A stretch of 64,000 nucleotides of DNA from Tildeniella torsiva UHER 1998/13D (GTDB lineage Bacteria; Cyanobacteriota; Cyanobacteriia; Phormidesmidales; Phormidesmidaceae). The position numbers were made by a program, and so were the translations under genes. The notes beneath the pieces were generated by a model. It saw only the letters and a program-made list of their open reading frames with translations, was not told where the DNA came from and did not search any database. The stretch spans positions 62,001-126,000 of the forward strand of contig JAHHIH010000016.1 of NCBI GenBank assembly GCA_019358835.1, given 5' to 3'. Positions 43,050-56,325 of the stretch are shown here, in pieces; the stretch's first letter is position 1, and each line of letters starts with the position of its first letter.

Positions 43050-43958
43050 GGCTGCATCGACGGGGGGCACGCCCCCTTGGTCGAGAATTTGGGGAATCAA
43101 ATCTTCGCGGCGCACGGCCATTAGGTGCACACCCTGACACAGATCGCGAGCGGCCTGAACCTGTTCGGCGGCGATCTGTACCCCCTCTTGCAGCGGGTCG
43201 GCGGCGGCGGCTAAGCGGTCAACGATGGTCTGGGGAATGTGGACACCGGGAACGTTGCGGTTGATGAAGCTGGCGTTTTTTGCTGACTTGAGCAGAAAAA
43301 TTCCTGCCATCACCGGTCGCTGGTAGCCTGCGGCCACCTGATCCATAAACTTGGCAAGTCGATCGAAGTCAGTAATCATCTGGCTTTGAAAGAACTGCGC
43401 CCCCGCTTTGACTTTGGCCTCAAACCGGCGCTGCAACCCCGACCAGCTAGGCGATTGCGGATCGATCGCAGCTCCGGCAAACAAATCTAGCGCGCCATCG
43501 GTGAGGGGCTTGTCGTGGCTGTCTACGCCAAAGTTGAGTTTTTCGAGCAGCTTGAGCAGCCGCACTGACTCTAGATCAAACACCGATCGCGCGTCGGGGT
43601 GGTCGCCCGCCTTGACCGGGTCGCCCGTGAGCGCCAGAATGTTGCGCAGCCCCAGGGCGTGGGCACCCATCAGGTCGGCCTGGAGGGCAATGCGGTTGCG
43701 ATCGCGGCAGGCCACCTGGCACACCGCCTCAACCCCCTGCTGTTGCAGCAGCAGCGCCGCCGCCCATGATGACATGCGCATGACCGCCCGGCTGCCGTCG
43801 GTGACATTGACCGCATGCACGCGACCCTTGAGCAGCTGGCCCATGGCCAGCATGTGCTCTGGGTTGCCCCCCTTGGGCGGCATCACCTCTGCCGTCACCA
43901 AAAACTGGTCGGCTTGGGCCGCCGTGCGCAGCCGATAACCCAGGGGTGCAGAAGCCAA
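43035..43958 (-). CDS. Methylenetetrahydrofolate reductase family protein
   Basis: A 307-residue TIM-barrel protein of the MTHFR family, which reduces methylene-THF to methyl-THF for methionine synthesis. FLVTAEVMPPKGGNPEHM, HAVNVTDGSR, LALTGDPVKAGDHP and AQFFQSQMITDFDRLAKFM are recognised family motifs. The sequence is divergent from enteric MetF, and the form in cyanobacteria may differ in cofactor use. It is divergent in orientation from no other met gene. The 3' end overlaps the P450 gene. Confidence 0.85.
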   Translation of the reverse strand: MASAPLGYRLRTAAQADQFLVTAEVMPPKGGNPEHMLAMGQLLKGRVHAVNVTDGSRAVMRMSSWAAALLLQQQGVEAVCQVACRDRNRIALQADLMGAHALGLRNILALTGDPVKAGDHPDARSVFDLESVRLLKLLEKLNFGVDSHDKPLTDGALDLFAGAAIDPQSPSWSGLQRRFEAKVKAGAQFFQSQMITDFDRLAKFMDQVAAGYQRPVMAGIFLLKSAKNASFINRNVPGVHIPQTIVDRLAAAADPLQEGVQIAAEQVQAARDLCQGVHLMAVRREDLIPQILDQGGVPPVDAALAER

Positions 43959-44013
43959 ACAATCCTCCTCAGGATCTGGGAAACAGGGGTGATTGATTAG
44001 TATATCTCGCCAG

Positions 44014-45024
44014 CTACAGCGGTCTAGAGTAGCCCAGGGCGTCTTTTACCCGAGTCAGGGTAGCGTTGGCCACATCGCCCGCTTTTTCGCGCCCGGTGCG
44101 CAGAATGCTTTCGAGGTAGGTGCGATCGCCCATCAGCTCGTTAAACCGGCTCTGAATTGGCTCTAGGGCCGCCACCGCCGTGTCGGCCAGCAGCGGCTTA
44201 AACTGGCCCCAGCCCATCTCTTTGCACTCTGCCGCCACCGCCTCTTTGGTCTGGTTCGACAGCAGCATATACAGCGTCAGCAGGTTGTTGCACTCGGGCC
44301 GGGCCGGGTCATCGAACCACAGTCCCCGCTCAGGGTCGGTTTTAGCCCGCTTAATCTTTTTGACGATCGCATCGGTGGAGTCAGTCAGGTCAACGCGGCT
44401 CTGGTCAGAGGGGTCTGACTTCGACATTTTCTTAGTGCCGTCGGTCAGGCTCATTACCCTAGCCCCTTCGGCGCGAATCATCGGTTCGGGTACCTTGAGC
44501 ACCGGGTTTTCTTCACTGCCAAACTGAAAATTGAGCCGGGCGGCGATGTCGCGGGTAAGCTCTAGGTGCTGCTTTTGGTCTTCGCCCACGGGCACCAAAT
44601 CGGGCTCGTAGAGCAAAATGTCGGCGGCTTGCAGCACTGGGTAGTCGAGCAGGCCAATGCTGACGTTCTCCCCCTGCTTAATCGCCTTTTCTTTGAACTG
44701 AATCATGCGCTCTAGCCAGTTGAGCGGGGTGATGCAGTTAAATAGCCAGGCCAGTTCTGAGTGGGCTGACAGGTGCGATTGCACAAAAATAGTGGCCTTC
44801 TCGGGGTCAATGCCGCAGGCAATGTAGGTAGCCGCCACCTTGTAGGTATCTTCTGCCAGCCGCTTGGGGTCGTGGGGCACCGTAATGGCGTGGAGGTCAG
44901 CCATAAAGAGAAAGGCGTCGTAGTCTTCTTGGAGGTCAACCCAGTTGCGAATTGCCCCCAGATAGTTGCCTAGGTGAAGGTTGCCCGTGGGCTGAATGCC
45001 TGAAAGAATGCGCTGTTTGGCCAT
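44014..45024 (-). CDS. trpS: Tryptophanyl-tRNA synthetase
   Basis: Class I synthetase charging tRNA-Trp. ATG 45024 starts MAKQRILSGIQPTGNLHLGN with the HIGH-like motif at HLGN; the longer frame to 45192 lacks conservation. KMSKS is intact (KKMSKSDPSDQSR). The product is 336 residues, the usual length. The cognate trnW is about 9 kb away in the same window. Confidence 0.97.
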   Translation of the reverse strand: MAKQRILSGIQPTGNLHLGNYLGAIRNWVDLQEDYDAFLFMADLHAITVPHDPKRLAEDTYKVAATYIACGIDPEKATIFVQSHLSAHSELAWLFNCITPLNWLERMIQFKEKAIKQGENVSIGLLDYPVLQAADILLYEPDLVPVGEDQKQHLELTRDIAARLNFQFGSEENPVLKVPEPMIRAEGARVMSLTDGTKKMSKSDPSDQSRVDLTDSTDAIVKKIKRAKTDPERGLWFDDPARPECNNLLTLYMLLSNQTKEAVAAECKEMGWGQFKPLLADTAVAALEPIQSRFNELMGDRTYLESILRTGREKAGDVANATLTRVKDALGYSRPL

Positions 45025-45211
45025 AGGTCTGGGGAAAGGTGTAGCTAACGTGAGAAGGATTGGCGGAAGGCCAGCAGGCGAACCCCCTATGAATCTACCC
45101 CAATCTCTGCCCGCCGCAGTAGCCAGGCCTGGGCCGATAGATAGGCTTTCCTTGTCGGGATAGATGAAATTGCTTAGATTTGTAACATCCAATCATAAAG
45201 CTATTATCCCC

Positions 45212-45508
45212 ATGACTCTCCCCACCGATCTATCGACCCGTCTGCAAACGGCCATTGGCTTAGCCAAAACAGTGCAGCAGCATCCTGAAGCCAATCAAGC
45301 ATTTGAGGAAATTGTGGGGGAGCTCAAGGCTGAAAGCCCCGTCGCCGCTGAGCTGCTAGAACAGCTCTGGCGCGAGTACATTGGCACCCAGCGCTCTTCG
45401 CTATTTTGGGAGCAGCTGTCGGATGTAGAAAAGAACCTCTCTGATCGCCTCAGCGAGAGCCACATTCAGCTCAAGCAAAACTACTTGCGGCTGATTCAAG
45501 AGCAGTAG
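45212..45508 (+). CDS. Small helical protein of unknown function
   Basis: A 98-residue soluble product (MTLPTDLSTRLQTAIGLAKT, then HPEANQAFEEIVGELKAESP and LFWEQLSDVEKNLSDRLSES), nearly all helical. ATG 45212 is preferred over 45164, but no strong ribosome site marks either. It diverges from trpS. No family is recognised; it looks like a conserved cyanobacterial protein. Confidence 0.7.
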   Translation: MTLPTDLSTRLQTAIGLAKTVQQHPEANQAFEEIVGELKAESPVAAELLEQLWREYIGTQRSSLFWEQLSDVEKNLSDRLSESHIQLKQNYLRLIQEQ

Positions 45509-45533
45509 AGGTGCAGGCCGCCGCTCGGTCAGA

Positions 45534-45764
45534 TCAACTGCGATCGCCCCGGCTGATGCACTCCATACAGAGGCGGAACAGGACAATTACTAAAACTACC
45601 TCAACCACAATTTGGAGACCGTCAGGAGCTGCAATTAGACCGGCCAGCACTAATCCAGAGCCAACTAGCATCGTCACGATGAGTATTGCCTCATCGTCAA
45701 ACAGCTTGAGCCCCGACCAGAGAATGCCAAAGCCAAGAATCCAGAAGATCAGGTAGTTGTTCAT
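45534..45764 (-). CDS. Small two-to-three helix membrane protein
   Basis: A 76-residue product with hydrophobic segments YLIFWILGFGILWSGLKLF (about 4-22), ILIVTMLVGSGLVLAGLIA (about 27-45) and IVVEVVLVIVLFRLCME (about 52-68). The residues between helices are acidic (DDEA). It lies tail-to-tail with the small helical gene. No family is recognised. Confidence 0.6.
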   Translation of the reverse strand: MNNYLIFWILGFGILWSGLKLFDDEAILIVTMLVGSGLVLAGLIAAPDGLQIVVEVVLVIVLFRLCMECISRGDRS

Positions 45765-50520
<4,756 letters not shown>

Positions 50521-50648
50521 TTTGGCTGTGTGGCAGGTTCACAGCTTTGCCCAGGCACCCGGCACCTCACCCGTGAGATGGCTGAGACGTTAGGGGTTGT
50601 GGTTGGTAGGAGATTCTACAATTGAAGAAACGAGGACTATGAAAGGCA

Positions 50649-50873
50649 ATGATTTCAGTCCCGATTACGCTAGAACAACTGATTCAAGCGGTTCGCCAAC
50701 TGGAGCCAGACGATCGGGCTCGGGTCGCTAATGCTCTGCTTGAATTAGACTTGCGCTCTGACCTGGCCGTACTACTCGCGGAACTCTATGCTCAGCCGCC
50801 CGTAGACGAAGTGACCGACGACAACATCATGGCGGAAATCAAGGCAGTGCGCCAACGGCCCCATCAAGCATGA
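50649..50873 (+). CDS. Putative antitoxin of a type II toxin-antitoxin module
   Basis: A 74-residue product (MISVPITLEQLIQAVRQLEP, then DDRARVANALLELDLRSDLA). An N-terminal helix-loop and the C-terminal NIMAEIKAVRQ segment resemble DUF2281/RelB-like antitoxins often fused or paired with PIN toxins in cyanobacteria. Its stop codon overlaps the ATG of a PIN-domain fragment (ATGA), the typical TA arrangement. Confidence 0.7.
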   Translation: MISVPITLEQLIQAVRQLEPDDRARVANALLELDLRSDLAVLLAELYAQPPVDEVTDDNIMAEIKAVRQRPHQA

Positions 50874-51040
50874 CCCCGCGTGCTGTCATTGACACCAACA
50901 TTTGGATTCGCATTTTGCTGAAAGGGCGCACCACGCTGCCGGTATTGGCAGCATTTAATCTTGCCCGTGGGTTTTGTGGTTTCGCATCACGCTATGGGCT
51001 CAGGAGGCGAGGGTATGCTAGTGGCAGGGCAGGCGGGTAG
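50870..51040 (+). pseudogene. Truncated PIN-domain toxin
   Basis: The start MTPRAVIDTNIWIRILLKGR, then TTLPVLAAF, is the first strand and helix of a PIN nuclease, with the first acidic residue D8 in IDTN. After about residue 29 the sequence (NLARGFCGFASRYGLRRRG) loses all similarity and stops at 56 residues, where about 140 are expected. The other acidic catalytic residues are missing, so it cannot be active. Confidence 0.75.
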
Positions 51041-51051
51041 AGTCGCCACCG

Positions 51052-51711
51052 ATGGTATCGTCCCTGGTCCAACGTTGCGTCAACGACATTCTTATGAATT
51101 TTTCTGCCCTTAACCGTCCCCTATTTTTGGCCGCCAATTATCCCCCTCACAGGGCCTGGAAGTTCTGTTCCCTCTGGGTTAGCCTGACGGTTTTAGGCTG
51201 TGGATTAGCCACAATTAGCATCCCCGCTGAGCAACCCCGAATCACTCCCTATGTTCTGGGAGCTGTAGTCGGTCTCTTGCAGGGTTCAATGCTGCGTTTG
51301 GGGGCTTCGGGGACGGTGCGATGGACCCTGGCCACTATGTTAGGGGTAGTGCTGAGCAGAATGGTGCGGCCTTATATTGCCTTTCACAGCAGCTTAATCA
51401 TGAGTGGAGCCGTTGGGGGCCTGATAATTGGTGGTATTCAGGGGCTGGTGTTTTATACCCAGATTCCTGGCATGGCCTGGTGGGTTTTAGTTCAAGTCAT
51501 TAGCGGTGCGGTTAGCTGGGGGCTGGGCTGGTTTATTTTGAGTTCTGTTACCCGAGCTATCGGCCATACAACCACCGGGTTGATTTTGACGAGCCCTGTT
51601 GCGATCGCCACGATGTGGGGTATTTCTGCCACCATGACAGGTATGGTGATGTATCGGTTACTGGCTCTACGCCATGGTCGCCGTAGGCCATTGCCACCCC
51701 CTGAATCGTGA
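51052..51711 (+). CDS. Multi-pass membrane protein of unknown function
   Basis: A 219-residue product with about five hydrophobic segments (VSLTVLGCGLATISI, YVLGAVVGLLQGSMLRLG, SGAVGGLIIGGIQGLVFYTQ, VQVISGAVSWGLGWFILSSV, LILTSPVAIATMWGISATMT). The glycine-rich repeats suggest close helix packing. ATG 51052 is used; 51094 (MNFSALNRP) is an alternative. No family is recognised. Immediately after its stop lies the remnant of another gene. Confidence 0.65.
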   Translation: MVSSLVQRCVNDILMNFSALNRPLFLAANYPPHRAWKFCSLWVSLTVLGCGLATISIPAEQPRITPYVLGAVVGLLQGSMLRLGASGTVRWTLATMLGVVLSRMVRPYIAFHSSLIMSGAVGGLIIGGIQGLVFYTQIPGMAWWVLVQVISGAVSWGLGWFILSSVTRAIGHTTTGLILTSPVAIATMWGISATMTGMVMYRLLALRHGRRRPLPPPES

Positions 51712-51714
51712 TGG

Positions 51715-51866
51715 GTCCGGACGTTGCTGCTGTCTCCCTCGACCCGATGCAGGTAGGCGTGAATCAGGCAGGCATTGCGATCGCAGTAGGGCTGCACCAG
51801 CTCGTGAGCGGCATCCCACTGGCCTGCTTTAGCGAGGGCTAATGCTTTGGTATGGTCACAGGTCAC
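51715..51866 (-). pseudogene. 5' fragment of a small TPR-like gene, truncated at a junction
   Basis: The minus strand encodes MTCDHTKALALAKAGQWDAA, then HELVQPYCDRNACLIHAYLH and RVEGDSSNVR, which resembles cyanobacterial proteins with HALAQAGDWDAAH and EGD-x-NARYWY. The match ends at NVR, at the stop codon of the neighbouring membrane-protein gene, and the remaining frame is antisense to it. The usual continuation (YWYRRAG) is missing. Confidence 0.5.
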
Positions 51867-51984
51867 AACCTATCCTCCTTCCTCGGTTACGACGACGCGG
51901 CGGCGGTGTTGCTCTTGTTTACAGCGGGTGAGCCGTTCTCCTAACCCGTAAGATACGCAAATCAGCACCTGCCGATCGCGTCCA

Positions 51985-52230
51985 ATGTCGAAGCATTACT
52001 CGATATCACCCTCTTGTTATAAAGCAACGCTTCCCTGTTACTCTGTGATGCGCTTCCATGACAAAGAAACAGCCTCTTGTTATAAAGCAACGCGCTTCCG
52101 TTATGAAGCAATAGCCTTCCATTGCGAAGTAACGTCCTTCCGTCATAGAGCAACAGCCTCCCGTTACCAAAAAACGGCCTTTCGTTACAAAGAAACGCTT
52201 CCCTGTTACAAAGCTACGCCCTCTAGTTCT
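51985..52230. repeat. Degenerate 21-bp tandem repeat, about ten units
   Basis: Units such as TTCCGTTATGAAGCAATAGC, TTCCATTGCGAAGTAACGTC, TTCCGTCATAGAGCAACAGC and TCTTGTTATAAAGCAACGC recur every 21 bp. Consensus is about TTCCGTTACAAAGCAACGGCC. The period is seven codons: the + strand can read (F/S)RYKATA-like heptapeptides and the - strand LLxNGxA-like ones, both open. Neither looks like a normal protein. Confidence 0.75.
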
Positions 52231-52517
52231 TCTCGATCACTTCGCCCTTACCTGGCTCTCTGGGGATACCCACCTCGATTTAGGCAGTCAACTTCTGTCA
52301 ATTGAGCTCCCAATTTTGGCCTCGCCCGCACTAGCGTAGAAGTAGGGTCGGGCAGCTAGCCCGCACCGAGATCCCAAGAGGTCAGACATGATAGAACTCT
52401 TACCCATGCAGAGCGCCCATGCAGAGCGATCGCGTGGTTGGCGTCAAAAGTGACGGCACGATTCACAAAGCTGCCTGATATCAGCGCAAAGCTTCCCTCA
52501 GAGAGTAAGGTTTCACC
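52231..52517. other. Non-coding interval before the AllA-like gene
   Basis: No ORF. CCATGCAGAGCG occurs twice in tandem near 52403-52428. A GCGATCGC-like site lies at 52427. No promoter is clear. Confidence 0.35.
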
Positions 52518-53015
52518 ATGGTCTTACCCCTCACCCTTCAGCACCTCACGGCGCGACCCATTACCCCAGAGAACTTTGCCCCCTTTGGCCAGGTCATCTT
52601 TCCCAGCGCCGACGGAGCCACCTTTGGCCCCGCGGAAGCCCAGCTCAAGCTGGATGCTGGTATCCCCCGCTTCTACATCATGACCCTGGTCAATAAAGGC
52701 ACCCGGTTTCGCGCCATTACCCGCCACCAGCGCTGCACTCAATGTCTCGGGGCGCTAGAGGGCAAAGACTGGCTGATGGGGGTGGCCCCACCGGGCAGCT
52801 CTAACCAGCCCGACCCACAGAGCATCCAGGCCTTTCACATTCCCGGAAACTGTTTTATCAAGCTGGAGGTGGGCACCTGGCACGCGGGGCCATATTTCCG
52901 CCATCCTACCGTCAGCTTCTACAACCTGGAGTTGAGCGACACCAACATTACCGACCATCAGACCTGTCATTTGGCGAAGGAGTTTGGGGTGGAGTTTGAG
53001 ATTGTGGGGGAGTAG
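52518..53015 (+). CDS. Ureidoglycolate lyase family protein (AllA-like)
   Basis: A 165-residue cupin of the ureidoglycolate lyase family, which releases urea and glyoxylate from ureidoglycolate in purine/allantoin breakdown. ARPITPENFAPFGQVIFPS is the typical start; FRAITRHQRCTQCLGALEGK and FHIPGNCFIKLEVGTWHAGP contain the cupin metal/ligand region. No allantoin genes are adjacent. Similar proteins occur in cyanobacteria without a full pathway, so the substrate is unproven. Confidence 0.85.
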   Translation: MVLPLTLQHLTARPITPENFAPFGQVIFPSADGATFGPAEAQLKLDAGIPRFYIMTLVNKGTRFRAITRHQRCTQCLGALEGKDWLMGVAPPGSSNQPDPQSIQAFHIPGNCFIKLEVGTWHAGPYFRHPTVSFYNLELSDTNITDHQTCHLAKEFGVEFEIVGE

Positions 53016-53096
53016 TGGGTAGATGAGTGGATGGGTAGATGGGTAGGTGGGTAATTCAGGTTCCCCCCACTCATCCACTCATCCACTCACCCACTA
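53015..53096. repeat. GT-rich imperfect inverted repeat at a convergent gene junction
   Basis: Left arm GTGGGTAGATGAGTGGATGG and following GTAGATGGGTAGGTGGG (53015-53052); right arm CCCCCCACTCATCCACTCAT, then CCACTCACCCACTACC (53064-53096). The arms pair imperfectly over about 35 bp. The arms contain the stop codons of both neighbours. Units match those at 21735-21782. Confidence 0.7.
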
Positions 53097-53492
53097 CCGG
53101 GCTACCGCCATCTCCTCCACCGACAGTGGCGGCAGCACGTAGGCAGTAGATTGCTTGATGGCGGGCGATCGCAGCCCATAGGGCACCTTGCCATTTGCCG
53201 TGGCAGCGTACTGGCGGCAAAACTCGGCCAGGTCGGGGGCCGACTGGCTGGGCGACAGACCGTTGAAAATAAACGTCAGCTTACCGGGGGCGCTGAGGGC
53301 GGCATTGCAGGCGCGATCGCAGGCGGCCATACAGCGCACCGGCTGAAGGGTAATTTCGCCCTGGCTGGTTTCAGCTTGCAAGCAGTCGGTGAGTTGGTCG
53401 ATCAGGTGCTGCCCTCCAGGAGTGTCGCCCGCCCCAGACTCGGCAGCGGGGAATTTGCACAGGGCGCAGACAAATAGCGTCGGTTGGGTCAT
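53094..53492 (-). CDS. DUF1636 family metal-binding protein
   Basis: A 132-residue thioredoxin-fold protein. ATG 53492 begins MTQPTLFVCALCKFPAAESG with C9-x-x-C12; the frame is open to 53654, but the extension is not protein-like. VRCMAACDRACNAAL supplies further cysteines, together suited to a [2Fe-2S] or metal centre. DUF1636 proteins are often near cobalamin or metal genes; none is adjacent here. The function is unknown. Confidence 0.8.
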   Translation of the reverse strand: MTQPTLFVCALCKFPAAESGAGDTPGGQHLIDQLTDCLQAETSQGEITLQPVRCMAACDRACNAALSAPGKLTFIFNGLSPSQSAPDLAEFCRQYAATANGKVPYGLRSPAIKQSTAYVLPPLSVEEMAVAR

Positions 53493-53563
53493 TGGGTTCA
53501 AACCATAGGTGAATAGGGTTGCCAGCCAGCCTCGAAGCTTGGGCGGCTGACAACACCGAGAAA

Positions 53564-54007
53564 TTAAGATTTGGGCGTGACGGTAAACTCGGCCTGGCGA
53601 CTGCCCATCTGGCGAGAGCACTCCGGCGGCGGCACCGCCCAGCCCTTTAAGCAAGAGATGTAGGGCTGCGAGTCACCGAGCAGCAGCAGTATGGCGTCCC
53701 GCGCCGGGTCGTAGGTGGCGACGGCATGTTCTACCGCTGGGTGCTGATCGGCGGCCAGGCTTAGATCGTGCCAGCAGGTTGCCAGGGCGGCCTGGGGCAA
53801 AAAGCGGGCGGTGTGGGGCACCGCCGTGCAGCTCCAGTCCACCGTGGCGGTGACAGCGTGAATTTCGCAGGCCACCATGCCGCGACCATGTTCCAGGAAC
53901 CCCTGCCAAGCCATATGGCCCAGGGGCAGCCAGTATTCTCGAATAAACAGCGGCTGCCAGTCGCCAAAACAGCCCTGCCAAACCGTGTCTTGTACGCGCA
54001 TGGCCAT
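53564..54007 (-). CDS. Conserved-looking protein of unknown function
   Basis: A 147-residue soluble product. WQGCFGDWQPLFIREYWLPL, then MVACEIHAVTATVDWSCTAV, suggest a compact beta-rich fold with several cysteines and tryptophans. MAMR offers starts at 54007 or 54001. It is on the same strand as the DUF1636 gene, 71 bp upstream of it. No family is recognised. Confidence 0.6.
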   Translation of the reverse strand: MAMRVQDTVWQGCFGDWQPLFIREYWLPLGHMAWQGFLEHGRGMVACEIHAVTATVDWSCTAVPHTARFLPQAALATCWHDLSLAADQHPAVEHAVATYDPARDAILLLLGDSQPYISCLKGWAVPPPECSRQMGSRQAEFTVTPKS

Positions 54008-54310
54008 TACCCTGCGCGACTAAAAACGGCTAAAACCTGTGACCCAGGGCACCAGCGCCCCAGGACAAAACAAAGACTATTAGTCATCTGTACCTCGCAG
54101 ATGGATATGGAGTGGGCATCCATCGGCGGGCATTCTGACTTGGCTACATAGCCTCACAGCTGCGGGACAGTGGCAGATTTGCGCTGCGCTTTCCCCGTTT
54201 CCTTCAGCGGCTGACCCCCGCTAAAACCGACAGAGCTGCATCCTAACACCTCAGGGGCAAAGCGATCTGCAACAAATCGTTGCGGTTTGTAGGGCCATTA
54301 GGTGGTCAGG
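54008..54310. other. Non-coding 303-bp interval
   Basis: No ORF. A GCAAC / GTTGC inverted repeat (near 54271-54285) is the only structure noticed. Promoter of the 54007 gene expected. Confidence 0.35.
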
Positions 54311-54628
54311 CTAACGCCCGTGGGGAGCCTGACGGCGACGATAGGCATCCATATAGACCACATTGGCTCCAGCGCGGTAGTCGCCGTGGCCAGCGAGCAA
54401 CCCCGAGGCTTTGACCTGCTTGGCCAGCGCCACGGTGAGGGTTGAGCCCGCCTCTGGCGGCACCCAGAGCTGTTTGAAACTGACGTTAATCTCAGTGCCT
54501 GGTGCCCAGCCGTCCTGGCGCACCCAGCAGCGATCGCGATCGCACCGCACTACTACAAAATCGGGGACATGGTCATCTTGACCTTTGAGGCGAACCCGTG
54601 ACCCTGGCCGAATCGTTAAGGAAGCCAT
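54311..54628 (-). CDS. Small protein of unknown function with a beta-barrel-like start
   Basis: A 105-residue product (MASLTIRPGSRVRLKGQDDH, then VPDFVVVRCDRDRCWVRQDG). PGSRVRL and RCWVRQ resemble an SH3-like or KOW-like barrel; a C-terminal basic tail ends AYRRRQAPHGR. AGGT lies about 8 nt before the ATG. No family is recognised. Confidence 0.65.
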   Translation of the reverse strand: MASLTIRPGSRVRLKGQDDHVPDFVVVRCDRDRCWVRQDGWAPGTEINVSFKQLWVPPEAGSTLTVALAKQVKASGLLAGHGDYRAGANVVYMDAYRRRQAPHGR

Positions 54629-54867
54629 AGCGCTGCACCTGAAATAGGCTAGCCGTTATAGATCCAACATAGTTCATTTGAACTGAATTTTGAACGGGAA
54701 ATTCACAAAAAAATAATTTATTGGTTTCATTTTAGGGGATGTTTCTCCCCTTTGGGGTTAACGGCGGGCAATGGGGGGTTAACGCTAGATTTAGACTGTC
54801 TATCCTGCTACCTCTCCAGGGCTGGTGGGCTGTGGCAGACTAAAGAGGTCGTCGGCCTTGGTTGTCT

Positions 54868-56199
54868 ATGCCCCTTCAGACCAACCCGTTACCGCTGGCT
54901 GCGGTGCTGCGGCAGCGCCGCGATCGCTTAGCCGAACTCTACTCTGGGCCGGTGGTGCTGGAGTCGGGTAGGTCGGTGTCGCGCAACTTTCCGGCCAATA
55001 CCTATCCCTTTCGGGCCAACAGCCATTTCTTGTATTTTGCGGGCCTGCCCCTGGCCCACGCCGCCATCCATCTTGAAGGAGGCAAGTTGACGCTATTTAT
55101 GGATGACACCTCTCCCGAAGCCGCCCTCTGGCACGGGCCAAGCCCAAGCCGAGATGCGATCGCCGCTGAAATCGGGGCTGACGCCGCCTATCCTTACCAA
55201 GATTTAGATGCCAAATGGGCTGAAGCGGCAACCTTGCCCCTCCAAGCTGCCGCCAATCCAGAGCCGAGCCAATCCCTGATTGAAGCCCTGGTGGCGCTGC
55301 GGCTTCACCACGACGACTACGCCCTCGACCAAATTAAACGGGCGGCGGCGGTTTCTGTTGCTGCCCACAAAGCCGGTATGGCCGCCACCCCAAAGGCCAC
55401 TACCGAGGCTCAGGTGCGGGCCGCTATGGAGCAGGTGATTATCGGTCAGGGCATGGCCTGCGCCTACAACAGCATCGTCACCGTCCATGGCGAAGTGCTG
55501 CACAACGAGCAGTACCACCACGCCCTCAGTCCCGGCGATCTATTGCTGACCGACGTGGGGGCCGAAGCGGCGAGCGGGTGGGCCTCCGATATTACCCGCA
55601 CCTGGCCGGTGTCAGGGCGATTCACCTCTGCCCAGCGGGATTTATACGACCTGGTGCTGGCTGCCCACGATGCCTGCATTGCCGCCGCCCGTCCTGGGGT
55701 CGAGTACCGAGATCTGCACCTGCTGGCCTGCCGCACGCTAGCGGCGGGGCTAGTCGATCTAGGCGTCCTGAAGGGAAATCCAGAGACTTTAGTCGAGCGC
55801 GATGTGCATGCCCTGTTCTTTCCTCACGGGGTGGGGCACCTGCTGGGGCTAGATGTCCACGACATGGAGGATTTAGGGGATGTGGCGGGCTATGCGGCGG
55901 GGCGATCGCGCAGCGATCGCTTTGGGCTGAAGTTTCTCCGTCTCGACCGGCCCCTGGTGGCCAACATGGTGGTCACTATTGAGCCCGGCTTTTACCAGGT
56001 GCCCGGCATTTTAGGCCCGGCCCGGCAGTCGGGCCAGTACGACGACGCCATCAGCTGGAGCCGCCTGGAGGAATTTCAAGGGGTGCGCGGCATTCGCATC
56101 GAAAACGATGTGCAGATTACCGCCACCGGTTGCAGCGTTTTGACCGACGCCCTACCTACCCATGGTGATGCCGTAGAAGCGCTGGTGAGCGGGCGGTAG
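54868..56199 (+). CDS. pepP: Xaa-Pro aminopeptidase (M24B, aminopeptidase P)
   Basis: Removes N-terminal residues before proline. The 443-residue product has an N-terminal domain (about 1-170; FPFRANSHFLYFAGL-like sequence YPFRANSHFLYFAGLP) and the pita-bread catalytic domain. Metal ligands are in DVGAEAASGWASDITRT (two Asp), HGVGHLLGLDVHD (His), VTIEPGFY (Glu) and RGIRIENDV (Glu). ATG 54868 is used; TTG 54862 is an alternative. Zn/Mn activity is expected. Confidence 0.93.
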   Translation: MPLQTNPLPLAAVLRQRRDRLAELYSGPVVLESGRSVSRNFPANTYPFRANSHFLYFAGLPLAHAAIHLEGGKLTLFMDDTSPEAALWHGPSPSRDAIAAEIGADAAYPYQDLDAKWAEAATLPLQAAANPEPSQSLIEALVALRLHHDDYALDQIKRAAAVSVAAHKAGMAATPKATTEAQVRAAMEQVIIGQGMACAYNSIVTVHGEVLHNEQYHHALSPGDLLLTDVGAEAASGWASDITRTWPVSGRFTSAQRDLYDLVLAAHDACIAAARPGVEYRDLHLLACRTLAAGLVDLGVLKGNPETLVERDVHALFFPHGVGHLLGLDVHDMEDLGDVAGYAAGRSRSDRFGLKFLRLDRPLVANMVVTIEPGFYQVPGILGPARQSGQYDDAISWSRLEEFQGVRGIRIENDVQITATGCSVLTDALPTHGDAVEALVSGR

Positions 56200-56325
56200 A
56201 AAACTTTTTTGCCTCCCCTGCAAGCCTCAATTCAAATTTGAGTTTACAAAGTCTTAGCGTTTGCCAGGCGGTTCACCCTTCTGGGGGCTGATATGATTTC
56301 AGTGAGCAGTTTTTAACCGTTTCCT

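Noticed and set aside
51985..52305. Plus-strand 106-codon frame across the 21-bp repeats
   Set aside because: It has an ATG, but the heptapeptide repeats arise from the DNA period; no ribosome site or non-repeat domain supports a gene.
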